Source of the DNA: an uncultured Sphingomonas sp.
GTDB taxonomy: Bacteria; Pseudomonadota; Alphaproteobacteria; Sphingomonadales; Sphingomonadaceae
NCBI RefSeq assembly: GCF_936927845.1
Contig: NZ_CAKZHV010000029.1
Location: 34,364 to 98,363 of the forward strand
Length of the DNA: 64,000 nucleotides
Direction of reading: 5' to 3'
Shown: one piece after another, positions 7,389-16,647 of the stretch
Position numbering within the stretch: the stretch's first letter is position 1
Layout of the letters: the number at the start of each line of letters is the position of its first letter
Notes under the pieces: model-generated
Databases searched by the model: none
What the model was told of the DNA's origin: nothing
The model's input: the letters and a program-made list of their open reading frames with translations, nothing else
Translations under genes and position numbers: made by a program

Positions 7389-10300
7389 ATGCGCGGCACG
7401 GGTGCGCCGCGCGTGACCTACAGCGAGCTTCAGGTCACGACGCATTTCTCGTTCCTGCGCGGTGCGTCGTCGTGCGAGCAGTTGTTCGCAACCGCCGCGG
7501 CGATGGGGATGCCCGCGCTCGGCATCACCGACCGCAACTCGGTCGCGGGCGTGGTGCGCGCGCTCTACGCCGCCGACGAGGTGCGCCGCGACACCGGGCT
7601 GGTCATCCGCTCGATCCCCGGCTGCCGGCTCGACCTGGTGTCGGGCGATTCGCTGCTGGTCTGGCCCGAGGATCGTGCCGCCTGGTCGCGGCTGACGCGG
7701 CTGTTGTCGCTCGGCAAGAACCGCGCCGACACCAGGCACGGCGAAAAGGGGCAGTGTTTCCTCCACTGGGAGGATGTGGCGGCGCACGCCGACGGGCTGG
7801 TCGCGGCGCTGGTGCCGGGCGACGGCGTTTCGGCCGATGAACCGGGCGGCGCGGGCGTGCCGCCGGCGCGCGCGCTGCGCTGGATGGCCGATCTGTTCGG
7901 CGCGCGCGGCCACGTCTGCCTGACGCATTGGCATCGCCCTGGCGAGGAACGACGCCTTGCCGACACCGCACGGATGGCGCGACGCCACGGCCTGACCCCG
8001 CTTGCCACCGGCGACGCGCTGTTCCATCACCCCGACCGGCGCATGATGCAGGACGTGCTGACCGCGATCCGCGAGAAATGCACGATCGACGAACTGGGCT
8101 TCCGCCGCGAACGCAATGCGGGGCGCCACCTGCACCCGCCGGCCGAAATGACGCGATTGTTCCGCGCGCACCCGGACGCGCTCTCCGCGGTGGAGGCGGT
8201 GGTGGAGCGCTGCACCTTCTCGCTGCGCGACCTCGATTACCAATATCCCGAAGAGATCGTGATGAACGGCCGCACCGCGCAGGAGGCGTTGGAGCGGCTG
8301 GCGCGCCAGGCGCTCGCGAATCGTTTCAACGGCGCGCCGCCCGCGGCCTATACCAGGCTGATCGAGCACGAACTCGCGCTGGTCGGGCGGATGAACTACG
8401 CCGCCTATTTCCTGACGGTGAACTCGATCGTCACCTATGCGCGTTCGGTCGGCATCCTGTGCCAGGGCCGCGGATCGGCGGCCAATTCGGTGATCTGCTT
8501 CGTGCTCGGCATCACCTCGATCGATCCGGTCAAGCACCAGTTGCTGTTCGAGCGCTTCGTCTCGGAGGAACGCCGCGAACCGCCCGACATCGACATCGAT
8601 TTCGAACACGAGCGCCGCGAGGAGGTGATCCAGTGGATTTACGAAACCTACGGCCGCGACCATGCCGCGCTGACCGCGGTGGTCAGCCGGTTCCGCACGC
8701 GCGGCGCGATCCGCGAGGTCGGCAAGGCGCTGGGCCTGCCCGAGGACATGACCGCCGCGCTCGCGGGTCAGGTATGGGGCTGGTCGAGCGAGGGCGTGCC
8801 GACCGAGCATGTCGAGGCGCTCAACCTCGATGCAGGCGAACCGCGCCTGGCGCTCGCGCTCGAGCTCGCACGCGACCTGATCGGCACGCCGCGCCACCTG
8901 TCGCAGCATCCCGGCGGTTTCGTGCTGACGCGCGCGCCGCTCCACGACCTCGTCCCGATCGAGCCCGCCGCGATGCCCGACCGCCACGTGATCGAATGGG
9001 AAAAGGCCGATATCGAGGAACTCGGCTTCATGAAGGTCGATATCCTGGGGCTCGGCATGCTCGGCTGCATGCGGCGCGCGTTTGACCTGCTCGCCGCACA
9101 CAAGAACACCGCGCTGACGATGGCGTCCGACGACCTCCAGCACGACGATCCCGCCACCTTCGCGATGATCCAGGAAGCGGACACGCTGGGCGTGTTCCAG
9201 ATCGAGAGCCGCGCACAGATGAGCATGCTGCCACGCATGAAACCGAAGGAATTCTACGACATCGCGATCCAGGTCGCGATCGTGCGGCCGGGGCCGATCC
9301 AGGGCGACATGGTCCACCCGTATCTGAAACGGCGCGAAGGACTGGAGAAGGTCGAATATCCCAACGACGCGCTCGCCGCGGTGCTCAGGAAAACGCTCGG
9401 CGTGCCGTTGTTCCAGGAACAGGCGATGCAGGTCGCGATCATCGGCGCAGGCTTCTCCCCCGGCGAGGCGGACCAGCTTCGCCGCGCGATGGCGACGTTC
9501 AAGATGACGGGCGGCGTCGGCCCGTTCCGCGATCGCTTGATCAAGGGCATGCGGAAGAACGGCATCACCCAGGCGTTCGCCGAGCGGCTGGTCAAGCAGA
9601 TCGAGGGGTTCGGCAGCTACGGCTTTCCCGAAAGCCATGCGGCGAGCTTCGCCAAGATCGCCTACGCCTCGTCGTGGATGAAATGCCACCACCCCGACGT
9701 GTTCTGCGCCGCCCTGCTCAACGCGCAGCCGATGGGTTTCTACGCGCCCGCACAGATCGTGCGCGACGCGCGCGCGCACGGCGTCGTGATCCGCCCGGTG
9801 TGCGTGATGGAAAGCGAATGGGACACGAGCCTGATGGGTTTGATGGCGCCCCCAACCCTACCCCCGTCCCCACGCACGCTCCTGCCGCTCAGGCTCGGCC
9901 TGCGCGTGGTGCACGGTTTGTCGGGAGAGGACGCCGGACGCATCCTGACCGCGCGGGCCGAGCGGCGCTTCTCCTCGGTCGATGATCTGTGGCGCCGCTC
10001 GGGCGTGCCGCTCGCGTCGCTCGAAAAGCTCGCCAAGGCGGACGCGTTCGCCGGGCTCGGGCTCGACCGGCGGCAGGCCTTGTGGGCGATCCGCGGCCTG
10101 GGCGAGAAACCGCTGCCGCTGTTCGCGGGCATCGAGACGCGCGAGGCGTCGGTCACGCTCACCCGGCTGACCGAGGGGCGCGAGGTGGTGGAGGATTACC
10201 GCGCGATGCAATTGTCGCTGCGCGCGCACCCCTTGCGCTTCCTGCGCGGATTACTTTCCGAATGCGGCATGGTGCCGTGCGATACGCTGGAACACCGCAA

Positions 10301-10724
10301 CGGCACCTGGGTCGAAGTGGCGGGCATCATCCTGGTGCGGCAGCGTCCGGGCAGCGCCAAGGGCGTGCTGTTCCTGACGATCGAGGACGAGACCGGGGTC
10401 GCGAACGGCATCTTGTGGCCCGACCGGTTCGAGGCGCAGCGCCGCACCGTCATGTCCTCCGCGATGGTGTCGTTGCGCGGGCGGGTGCAAAAGGAGGGTA
10501 AGGTGACGCACGTCATCGTCGACCGCGTGACCGACCTCACCCCGATGCTGCGCACCGTCGGCGACATCGACCTGCCGCGCCTCACCGCGCCCGCGGACGG
10601 GGTGACGAGCGGCGGCACCCCCGATGCGCGCGATCCGCAATGGCGACCGCCCGTCCGCTCGGACTATCATTTCCGCGACCGTGCCGAGCCCGCTATCCCG
10701 ATCAAGAGTCACGATTTCCATTGA
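7389..10724 (+). CDS. dnaE2: DnaE2, error-prone DNA polymerase III alpha-like subunit
   Basis: DnaE2 is the C-family polymerase that carries out translesion synthesis in the ImuA/ImuB/DnaE2 mutasome. The start at 7389 gives 1111 aa. An N-terminal PHP domain opens with TYSELQVTTHFSFLRGASS, which is diagnostic for DnaE2 as opposed to DnaE1. The catalytic acidic motif PPDIDIDFEHERREE is near residue 400, and LSQHPGGFVLT, VDILGLGMLGCMRRA and GSYGFPESHAASFA are typical. A C-terminal OB-like domain (LFLTIEDETGVANGILWPDRF) lies near residue 1000. An upstream ATG at 7287 falls inside the GC hairpin and gives a low-complexity extension, so I rejected it. It is third in the SOS cassette. Confidence 0.95.
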   Translation: MRGTGAPRVTYSELQVTTHFSFLRGASSCEQLFATAAAMGMPALGITDRNSVAGVVRALYAADEVRRDTGLVIRSIPGCRLDLVSGDSLLVWPEDRAAWSRLTRLLSLGKNRADTRHGEKGQCFLHWEDVAAHADGLVAALVPGDGVSADEPGGAGVPPARALRWMADLFGARGHVCLTHWHRPGEERRLADTARMARRHGLTPLATGDALFHHPDRRMMQDVLTAIREKCTIDELGFRRERNAGRHLHPPAEMTRLFRAHPDALSAVEAVVERCTFSLRDLDYQYPEEIVMNGRTAQEALERLARQALANRFNGAPPAAYTRLIEHELALVGRMNYAAYFLTVNSIVTYARSVGILCQGRGSAANSVICFVLGITSIDPVKHQLLFERFVSEERREPPDIDIDFEHERREEVIQWIYETYGRDHAALTAVVSRFRTRGAIREVGKALGLPEDMTAALAGQVWGWSSEGVPTEHVEALNLDAGEPRLALALELARDLIGTPRHLSQHPGGFVLTRAPLHDLVPIEPAAMPDRHVIEWEKADIEELGFMKVDILGLGMLGCMRRAFDLLAAHKNTALTMASDDLQHDDPATFAMIQEADTLGVFQIESRAQMSMLPRMKPKEFYDIAIQVAIVRPGPIQGDMVHPYLKRREGLEKVEYPNDALAAVLRKTLGVPLFQEQAMQVAIIGAGFSPGEADQLRRAMATFKMTGGVGPFRDRLIKGMRKNGITQAFAERLVKQIEGFGSYGFPESHAASFAKIAYASSWMKCHHPDVFCAALLNAQPMGFYAPAQIVRDARAHGVVIRPVCVMESEWDTSLMGLMAPPTLPPSPRTLLPLRLGLRVVHGLSGEDAGRILTARAERRFSSVDDLWRRSGVPLASLEKLAKADAFAGLGLDRRQALWAIRGLGEKPLPLFAGIETREASVTLTRLTEGREVVEDYRAMQLSLRAHPLRFLRGLLSECGMVPCDTLEHRNGTWVEVAGIILVRQRPGSAKGVLFLTIEDETGVANGILWPDRFEAQRRTVMSSAMVSLRGRVQKEGKVTHVIVDRVTDLTPMLRTVGDIDLPRLTAPADGVTSGGTPDARDPQWRPPVRSDYHFRDRAEPAIPIKSHDFH

Positions 10725-10763
10725 TCCGCAGGATAGCGATGGCGGGTCCGTTGCGGCCCGGCT

Positions 10764-13280
10764 ATGCACGTGACACCACGTCCCCACTCTCCCCGCGAGC
10801 CCATGCATCCCGACCCGACGCCGACCGGTCCGCTGCCGCGCGCGCTGCGCTTTCTGGCGGGCGGGGGCGCGGCGACCGATCTGATCCTGGCGCGCGACTG
10901 GCGCGAGCATCCGCTGGGCGAGCCCGCCGACTGGCCGGTCGCGCTCAAGACCGCGCTCAGCCTGATCCTCAACTCGCCCGAATCGATGATCCTGAGCTGG
11001 GGCCGCGAGGACCTGTTCTTCTTTTTCAACGAAACCTATTTCCCGCTGCTCGGCCCCCGGCTCGACTGGGCCATGGGCGCGCGCTTCGACGAGGTCTGGG
11101 CCGATGCGCTCGAACAGGCGATGCCGATCGTGCGCGACGCGTTCGAGGGCCGCAGCCAGCGCTTCACCGACCTGCCGTGGAAACTCGACACCGATCGTGG
11201 CGCGGCGGACACGTGGTGGACCTTCTCCTATTCGCGTGTTCTGGACGAAGCGGGCGAGATCGCCGGGCTGTTCATCTTCACCAACGAGACAACGACGCGC
11301 GTGCTCGCCGACGCGGCGCTGCGCGAGAGCGAGGAACGGCTGCGGCTGGTGATCGAGGGCGCGACCGATCACGTCATCTTCACCACCGACCCCGGCGGGG
11401 TCATCACCAGTTGGTCGGCGGGTGCGCAGGCGGTGCTCGGCTGGACGCCCGCGGAGGCGGTCGGTCGGTCGGCGTCGATGATCTTCACACCCGAGGATCG
11501 CGCCGCTGGCGCCGACGTGCGCGAACTGATCACCGCCGCGCGGGACGGTTGCGCCGCCGACGAGCGCTGGCAGATGCGTCGCGACGGCACGCGCGTGTAC
11601 CTGAACGGGTCGGTCCATCCCCTGCCCGCCGACGCGCAGGGGCAGGAACGCGGCTTCATCAAGATCGCGCGCGACGAAACGCAGCGCCGCGCCGCGCGCA
11701 AGCAATTGGAAGAACTCGCCGCGACGCTGGAGCGCCAGGTCGCCGAGCGGACCGCGGATCGCAACCGGTTATGGCAATTGTCGAGCGACCTGATGCTCGT
11801 CGCGCGCTTCGACGGCACGATCGAGGCGGTCAATCCGGCGTGGACGCGCATGCTCGGCTGGGAGGCGCACGAACTGGTGGGTCAAAGCTTCCTGCCGCTG
11901 ACGCACCCCGACGACATGGACCGTACCGCCGCCGCCGCGGCCGGGATCGGCGCGGGTGAGGCACATACGCGCTTCGAGAATCGGTATCGGCACAAAGACG
12001 GCAGCTACCGCACCGTTATCTGGGCGGCGGGCCCCGGCGACGGGCTGATCATCGCGATCGGCCGCGACGCCACCGAGGAGCGCGCGCAGGCCGACATTCT
12101 GGCGGCGACCGAGAGCCAGTTGCGCCAAGCACAGAAGATGGAGGCGGTCGGCCAATTGACCGGCGGCTTGGCCCACGATTTCAACAATCTGCTCACCGCG
12201 GTGACGGGCGGGCTCGAACTGCTCGATCACCGCATCAAGGCGGGGCAGTACGACAAGCTCGATCGCTACATGACAATGGCGCGCACCGGCGCGCAGCGCG
12301 CGGCGGCGCTGACGCAGCGGCTGCTCGCCTTTTCGCGTCGGCAGACGCTGGCGCCGACCGCGACCGACGCGGGCGTGCTGGTGGCGGGTTTGATCGACAT
12401 CATCGACCGCACGCTCGGCCCCGCGATCGAGCTGAGCGTCGAAACCGGGCGCGACCTGTGGCCGGTACTGGTCGACGCGCCGCAGCTCGAGAATGCGCTG
12501 CTCAACCTGTGCATCAACGCGCGCGACGCGATGCCCGATGGCGGCCGGCTGGCAATCGTAACCGAGAACGTGACGCTCGACGCGCCGACCCCCGCGACGC
12601 AGGACCTGCCCGCGGGCGATTACGTCGCGCTCCACGTCGCGGACACCGGCACCGGCATGTCGCCGGACGTGATCGAGCGCGTGTTCGACCCGTTCTTCAC
12701 CACCAAGCCGATCGGCGAAGGCACCGGGCTGGGTTTGTCGATGATCTACGGCTTCGTGCGCCAATCGGGCGGGCAGGTGCAGGTGCGATCGGTGGTCGAC
12801 GAGGGCACGACGATGTCGCTGTTCCTGCCGCGGCTCGTCGGCATGGACGGCACGGCGGTCGCACCGACCGTATTGGTACCGCACGCGCCCGAGCAGTCGG
12901 CGGCGGAGGAGCGCGGGCGCACGATCCTGCTGGTCGAGGACGAGGCCGCGATCCGTGACCTGGTGAGCGAGGTACTGGGCGATGCGGGCTACCGCGTGCT
13001 CTCCGCACCCAACGGGCCGAGCGGGGTGGCGATGCTGCAGGGGGCCGGGCCGGTCGACCTCCTGATCACCGACGTCGGGCTGCCCGGCGGGCTGAACGGG
13101 CGCCAGGTCGCCGATGCGGGACGCGCGCTCCGCCCCGCGCTGCGCGTCTTGTTCGTCACCGGCTACGCCGCCAACGCAGCGATCGGCGCGGGGCAGCTCG
13201 AACACGGCATGGCGGTCCTGACCAAGCCGTTCGACACGCATGACCTGAAGCGGCGTGTGGCGGAGATGCTGGCGGACTGA
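10764..13280 (+). CDS. Hybrid sensor histidine kinase with PAS domains and receiver domain
   Basis: The 838-aa protein has no membrane segments and is probably cytoplasmic. A PAS-like region (about 20-180) is followed by a second PAS (LRLVIEGATDHVIFTTDPGG), a short coiled coil (LEELAATLERQVAERTADR) and a third PAS (RFDGTIEAVNPAWTRMLGW). The phospho-accepting histidine is in GGLAHDFNNLLT (about 470), and the ATPase has NARDAMPDGG, ADTGTGM and GTGLGLSMIYGF. The C-terminal receiver carries the phospho-Asp in LLITDVGLPGG (about 769). An alternative start is the ATG at 10803. It lies 39 bases downstream of dnaE2 and no separate promoter is obvious, so co-expression is possible. The signal sensed is unknown. 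Confidence 0.9.
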   Translation: MHVTPRPHSPREPMHPDPTPTGPLPRALRFLAGGGAATDLILARDWREHPLGEPADWPVALKTALSLILNSPESMILSWGREDLFFFFNETYFPLLGPRLDWAMGARFDEVWADALEQAMPIVRDAFEGRSQRFTDLPWKLDTDRGAADTWWTFSYSRVLDEAGEIAGLFIFTNETTTRVLADAALRESEERLRLVIEGATDHVIFTTDPGGVITSWSAGAQAVLGWTPAEAVGRSASMIFTPEDRAAGADVRELITAARDGCAADERWQMRRDGTRVYLNGSVHPLPADAQGQERGFIKIARDETQRRAARKQLEELAATLERQVAERTADRNRLWQLSSDLMLVARFDGTIEAVNPAWTRMLGWEAHELVGQSFLPLTHPDDMDRTAAAAAGIGAGEAHTRFENRYRHKDGSYRTVIWAAGPGDGLIIAIGRDATEERAQADILAATESQLRQAQKMEAVGQLTGGLAHDFNNLLTAVTGGLELLDHRIKAGQYDKLDRYMTMARTGAQRAAALTQRLLAFSRRQTLAPTATDAGVLVAGLIDIIDRTLGPAIELSVETGRDLWPVLVDAPQLENALLNLCINARDAMPDGGRLAIVTENVTLDAPTPATQDLPAGDYVALHVADTGTGMSPDVIERVFDPFFTTKPIGEGTGLGLSMIYGFVRQSGGQVQVRSVVDEGTTMSLFLPRLVGMDGTAVAPTVLVPHAPEQSAAEERGRTILLVEDEAAIRDLVSEVLGDAGYRVLSAPNGPSGVAMLQGAGPVDLLITDVGLPGGLNGRQVADAGRALRPALRVLFVTGYAANAAIGAGQLEHGMAVLTKPFDTHDLKRRVAEMLAD

Positions 13281-13314
13281 GCCTGTGCGGGACACGGCGG
13301 CAACCCCCTGCGAC

Positions 13315-13358
13315 TGGACTCTCAGGCAGTTTCAATTATATACCAAGCGTTATGGAAA
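13315..13358 (+). promoter_or_regulatory. Promoter and operator-like site at the TetR start
   Basis: TGGACT (13315-13320), a 16-base spacer and TATATA (13337-13342) form a plausible promoter whose start point would lie almost at the ATG at 13352. The 24 bases at 13335-13358 match the palindrome downstream of the gene (14050-14073) at about 15 positions. Binding here would give autorepression. Confidence 0.4.
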
Positions 13359-13987
13359 TTGCCGTCACTGATGCACCTGCCACGACGCCGTGCGCCGCGC
13401 CCAAGGGTCGCCCGCGCGAATTCTGCGTCGACACGGCGCTGACCGCCGCGCTGGGCGTCTTCTGGTCAAAGGGCTATGAGGGCGCGACGATGGCGGATCT
13501 CACCCAGGCGATGGGGATCACCAAACCGAGCATCTACGCCGCGTTCGGCAACAAGGAAGCGTTGTTCCACAAGGCGCTCGACCTCTATGAGGCGGAGAAG
13601 CTGGCGTATACGCGCGAAGCGTTGCAGCAGCCGACCGCACGCGCGGTGGCGGAACATCTGATGCGCGGTGCGATCGCGGCGCAGTCGAACGATTGCGGCC
13701 CGGGCGGCTGCCTGCGCGTCATCACCTCCAGCGCGTGCGGCAGCGAGGGCGAATCGATCAAGGCGGACGTGATGAAGCGCCGCGCCTCGTCGCAGGCGGC
13801 GTTGGTCGAGCGGTTCCGCACCGCGCAGGCCGAAGGCGACCTGCCCGCGCATCTGGAGCCCGAGGCGTTGACCGCGTACATCTACGCGCTGGTCCAGGGC
13901 ATGGCGGTGCAGGCGGGGTCGGGCGCGACGCGCGCCGATCTGGAGCGCGTGGTCGACACCAGCCTGGCGATGTGGCCGACGCGCTGA
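13352..13987 (+). CDS. TetR/AcrR-family transcriptional regulator
   Basis: The 211-aa protein has an N-terminal helix-turn-helix (about residues 25-75) with the family pattern KGYEGATMADLTQAMGITKP followed by SIYAAFGNKEALF. The ligand-binding half contains NDCGPGGCLRVITSS, as in TetR members related to the NemR/YxaF type. There is no clear Shine-Dalgarno before the ATG at 13352, and the predicted promoter lies so close that the message may be nearly leaderless. Related palindromes lie over its own start and in front of the next gene, so it probably represses both. The ligand cannot be read from the sequence. Confidence 0.9.
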   Translation: MEIAVTDAPATTPCAAPKGRPREFCVDTALTAALGVFWSKGYEGATMADLTQAMGITKPSIYAAFGNKEALFHKALDLYEAEKLAYTREALQQPTARAVAEHLMRGAIAAQSNDCGPGGCLRVITSSACGSEGESIKADVMKRRASSQAALVERFRTAQAEGDLPAHLEPEALTAYIYALVQGMAVQAGSGATRADLERVVDTSLAMWPTR

Positions 13988-14008
13988 TCGTGGTCGATCG
14001 AATTATTT

Positions 14009-14020
14009 TACCGCTCGGTA
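14009..14020. promoter_or_regulatory. Palindrome TACCG-CT-CGGTA, possible TetR operator
   Basis: This is a perfect 5-2-5 palindrome, 22 bases after the TetR stop. The surrounding 24 bases (14004-14027) match the stronger palindrome at 14050-14073 at about 18 positions. It lies just upstream of the predicted -35 of the next gene. Confidence 0.5.
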
Positions 14021-14030
14021 TACAAAGCTG

Positions 14031-14074
14031 TTGACCTGAGCCGCGGCGGTTTCTATACCGCTGAGTATAGAAAC
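14031..14074 (+). promoter_or_regulatory. Promoter overlapped by a 10-bp inverted repeat, probable TetR operator
   Basis: TTGACC (-35, 14031-14036), a 17-base spacer and TATACC (-10, 14054-14059) form a good promoter. A perfect inverted repeat with arms 14049-14058 and 14065-14074 and a 6-base centre covers the -10. This arrangement is typical of TetR repression of the downstream gene. Confidence 0.6.
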
Positions 14075-14247
14075 GGTAGCTTACCTTTACCGGCGAGCCA
14101 CCATCCACCCACGACCGGTTCGCCGATCGTCATCAACGCCGCTGTGCGGGGCGCTCCGTTGCGCGCCGCCGTGATAGAATGAACCCGGACATGGCGCGGC
14201 CATGATCGCGGTCCCGCGTGCGCGCACGCGACAGGGAGTTTACCATC

Positions 14248-14643
14248 ATGGCCTATATCAACTTCGCGAGCCCGCACGACCAGCTGCTCAGCCCCGCCCC
14301 CCGTCACGATCCGTTGCCGGTCGAGGCACCCGCGACGCAGCTCAGTGCGCTTGAGTGGTCGGTGGTCGCGATCGCGCGCAACGATCGTTTGTCCAGCCTG
14401 CGTGCACCGTCGCGCATCTCGGTCGCGATGGGCGGGCTGTTCGGCGCGCGCCACAATCCGCGGCTCGCCGATCCGAAGCTGGAGGCGCTGCGTCGCATGG
14501 CGGTGCTAAGCTGGCACCATGGCTATACCGTGCCGACCAGCGCGCTGACCGCCTTCACCGACGCAGGCTACACCATGGCGCAATATGAGACGCTGCTCGG
14601 CAGCATCGCGTCGGCACGCGTCGCGCGCAAGCCGCAGGCCTGA
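14248..14643 (+). CDS. Conserved hypothetical protein, probably TetR-controlled
   Basis: I do not recognise this 131-aa protein. It is soluble, with no signal peptide or membrane segment. The middle reads LSALEWSVVAIARNDRLSSL and the second half FGARHNPRLADPKLEALRR and SWHHGYTVPTSALTAFTDAG, suggesting a small all-helical fold. The ATG at 14248 has an AGGGAG ribosome site 11 bases before it. A promoter with a strong palindrome lies about 175 bases upstream, next to the TetR gene. Its stop is 3 bases from the end of the convergent reductase gene. Confidence 0.72.
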   Translation: MAYINFASPHDQLLSPAPRHDPLPVEAPATQLSALEWSVVAIARNDRLSSLRAPSRISVAMGGLFGARHNPRLADPKLEALRRMAVLSWHHGYTVPTSALTAFTDAGYTMAQYETLLGSIASARVARKPQA

Positions 14644-14646
14644 GGC

Positions 14647-15882
14647 TCAGGCCCGCTCCCACGCGAGTTCCTTCAACGGCACCGCGGCGTCGGCCAGCGC
14701 CGCGGGGGTGATCACCGCCCCGCCTTCGACCAATTTTCGTCCCTGCACGTAATCCTTGACCGCGTTGACGCAATCGAGCGCGACGACGCGACCTTTCTTC
14801 AAATAAACGACCGAGAAGCTGCGCGCCGCGGGATCGCCACGCAGCACCGCCTGATCGAACCCCGCCGACAGGCCGACCGTCTGCAGCTTCAGATCATATT
14901 GGTTCGACCAGAACCACGGCACCGCGTGATAGGATGCGGGCGCGCCGACGATCGCGCGCGCGACGACGTTCGCCTGATCGTTGGCGTTCTGCGCCGATTC
15001 GAGCCGGATCGCGGCACCATCCGCGAAGTCGTTGGCGTGGAGCGCGCAATCGCCGATCGCGAACACGTCGCTCAGGCTGGTGCGACAGGCCGCATCGACC
15101 GCGACGCCGTTGCCGCCTCGCGCGCCCGCTTCGAGCAGCGGCGAAACCGCGGGCACGATGCCGATCCCGACGATCACCAGGTCGGCGGCGATCTCCTCGC
15201 CGTCCGACAGTCGCACCGCTGACACCCGCCTGCCCTCGCCCAGAATACAATCGACCGCGACGTTCAGCCGAACGTCGACGCCGTGTGCGCGGTGCTCATC
15301 CTCGTAGAAGCGCGACAGGGCTTCGCCTGCCACACGCGCGAGCACGCGGTCCTGCGCCTCCAGCAGCACCACCTGCTTGCCGAACGTCGTGAGCACCGCG
15401 GCCGCTTCCAGCCCGATGTATCCGCCGCCGATCACCACCGCGCGGCGAACGCCCGCCAGCTCCGCCATCATCCGGTCGGCGTCGGCGCGGTTACGCACCG
15501 TGTGGATGCCGTCCAGATCGTGACCGGCGCAGATCAGCCGCCGCGGACTGCCGCCCGTCGCCCAGACGAGCGTGCCATATTCGACCGTGCGGCCGTCGGC
15601 GATCGTCACCCGGCGCGCGGCGGCGTCGACCGTCGTCACGGCATGACCGAGCGCGAGCGTGATCGCGCGGTCGCGCCAGAAGCTTTCCGGGCGGATCAGG
15701 ATACGCTCGAACGGCTTGTCACCGGCGAGATATTCCTTCGACAGCGGCGGCCGCTCGTACGGCAGATCGGGTTCGTCGCCGATCAGCAGGATCGATCCGG
15801 CGAACTTCGCCTGCCGAAGCGCGATCGCGGTCTGCGCACCGCCGTGCCCCGCCCCCACGATCACGACGTCGTATTGCTGCAC
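14647..15882 (-). CDS. FAD-dependent NAD(P)H:ferredoxin/rubredoxin-type reductase
   Basis: The 411-aa protein belongs to the two-dinucleotide-fold reductases that pass electrons from NAD(P)H to a ferredoxin or rubredoxin. The FAD site is VVIVGAGHGGAQTA at the N-terminus, with the family motif LPYERPPLSKEYLAG. The NAD(P) site is AVVIGGGYIGLEAAAVL near residue 150, and the second FAD motif is DVFAIGDCALH. A reductase C-terminal domain with the WFWSNQYDLKLQTVG pattern completes it. No ferredoxin or oxygenase gene is nearby, so the partner is unknown. The ATG at 15882 is the natural start. Confidence 0.9.
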   Translation of the reverse strand: MQQYDVVIVGAGHGGAQTAIALRQAKFAGSILLIGDEPDLPYERPPLSKEYLAGDKPFERILIRPESFWRDRAITLALGHAVTTVDAAARRVTIADGRTVEYGTLVWATGGSPRRLICAGHDLDGIHTVRNRADADRMMAELAGVRRAVVIGGGYIGLEAAAVLTTFGKQVVLLEAQDRVLARVAGEALSRFYEDEHRAHGVDVRLNVAVDCILGEGRRVSAVRLSDGEEIAADLVIVGIGIVPAVSPLLEAGARGGNGVAVDAACRTSLSDVFAIGDCALHANDFADGAAIRLESAQNANDQANVVARAIVGAPASYHAVPWFWSNQYDLKLQTVGLSAGFDQAVLRGDPAARSFSVVYLKKGRVVALDCVNAVKDYVQGRKLVEGGAVITPAALADAAVPLKELAWERA

Positions 15883-16029
15883 CGGCCCCTCCCCTGCTTT
15901 GCGCGCCGGTACCTAGTCGCAAGCGCCGCCACCGGACAACCCGCCCGGCCCACGACCACCTGCGGGGTAGCGAGGGGGCGCGAACAAGGTTAACCCAGGT
16001 TTCTGATGTGACGGCAATCAGGGACGCCC

Positions 16030-16602
16030 ATGCCTGCCACCGCGACCACCGGCCTCGACGCGCTGACCGCACGCGAACGCGAAGTGCTGCGCTTGTTCGC
16101 GCAGGGACTGGAAGGCCCCGAGGTGGCGCGCGCGCTCAACCTGTCCGCCAAGACGATCGAGACCCACGTCCGCAACGCACGCGCCAAGCTGGGCGGGGTG
16201 CGTCGGCCGGCCGCCGCGCGCATGGTGGCGGAGGATGAGCGCGCCTCGAAAACTTTGCTCGATCAGCCACTTACCAGTCCAGCGCCTACCAATCCGTCCC
16301 CTAAGGCAGCGACTGGTATCCCGCTGCCGGCCGGTTCGCCGCATCTGGAGCCGGTCGATGCGTTGGGGGGCGACGCGGAGATGGTGCGGGAGGATCGGGC
16401 GATCTTCCTGCACCTACCCACGTCCGCCCCGCACCAGCTCACCGGCAGCAACACGGCGGATCGCGATTCGTCCACGCTGACCAAGTTGCTCTCGATCGCC
16501 GCGCTGGGGTTCGCCGTGATGGCGGCGCTCGCGCTGGTCGCACCGGTGACCGACGGACTGCAGCGCTGGGCCGACGTGATTCACCGCCACAGCAGCAACT
16601 AG
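16030..16602 (+). CDS. LuxR-type helix-turn-helix protein with C-terminal membrane anchor
   Basis: The 190-aa protein has a GerE/LuxR-type DNA-binding domain at its N-terminus (LTAREREVLRLFAQGLEG, then LSAKTIETHVRNARAKLG, residues 10-60). A Pro/Ala-rich linker follows, and one hydrophobic segment near the C-terminus (LLSIAALGFAVMAALALVAP, about 155-175) should anchor it in the inner membrane with the DNA-binding domain in the cytoplasm. An AGGGA ribosome site precedes the ATG at 16030. There is no receiver domain. It opens a co-directional run of little-known genes reaching 18822. Target genes are unknown. Confidence 0.8.
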   Translation: MPATATTGLDALTAREREVLRLFAQGLEGPEVARALNLSAKTIETHVRNARAKLGGVRRPAAARMVAEDERASKTLLDQPLTSPAPTNPSPKAATGIPLPAGSPHLEPVDALGGDAEMVREDRAIFLHLPTSAPHQLTGSNTADRDSSTLTKLLSIAALGFAVMAALALVAPVTDGLQRWADVIHRHSSN

Positions 16603-16647
16603 CCGGATCGCCCCCGCGCGCTTCCGGTCAGGCACGGGAGTTACCGC

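Noticed and set aside
6237..9779. An uninterrupted 1180-codon minus-strand frame opposite imuB and dnaE2
   Set aside because: It is exactly antisense to strongly conserved genes, is rich in Arg, His and Ala, and shows no motif. It arises from high GC at third positions.
15985..16000. A TTAACC sequence resembling a CtrA half-site before the LuxR-type HTH gene
   Set aside because: The second half-site at the required spacing is absent.
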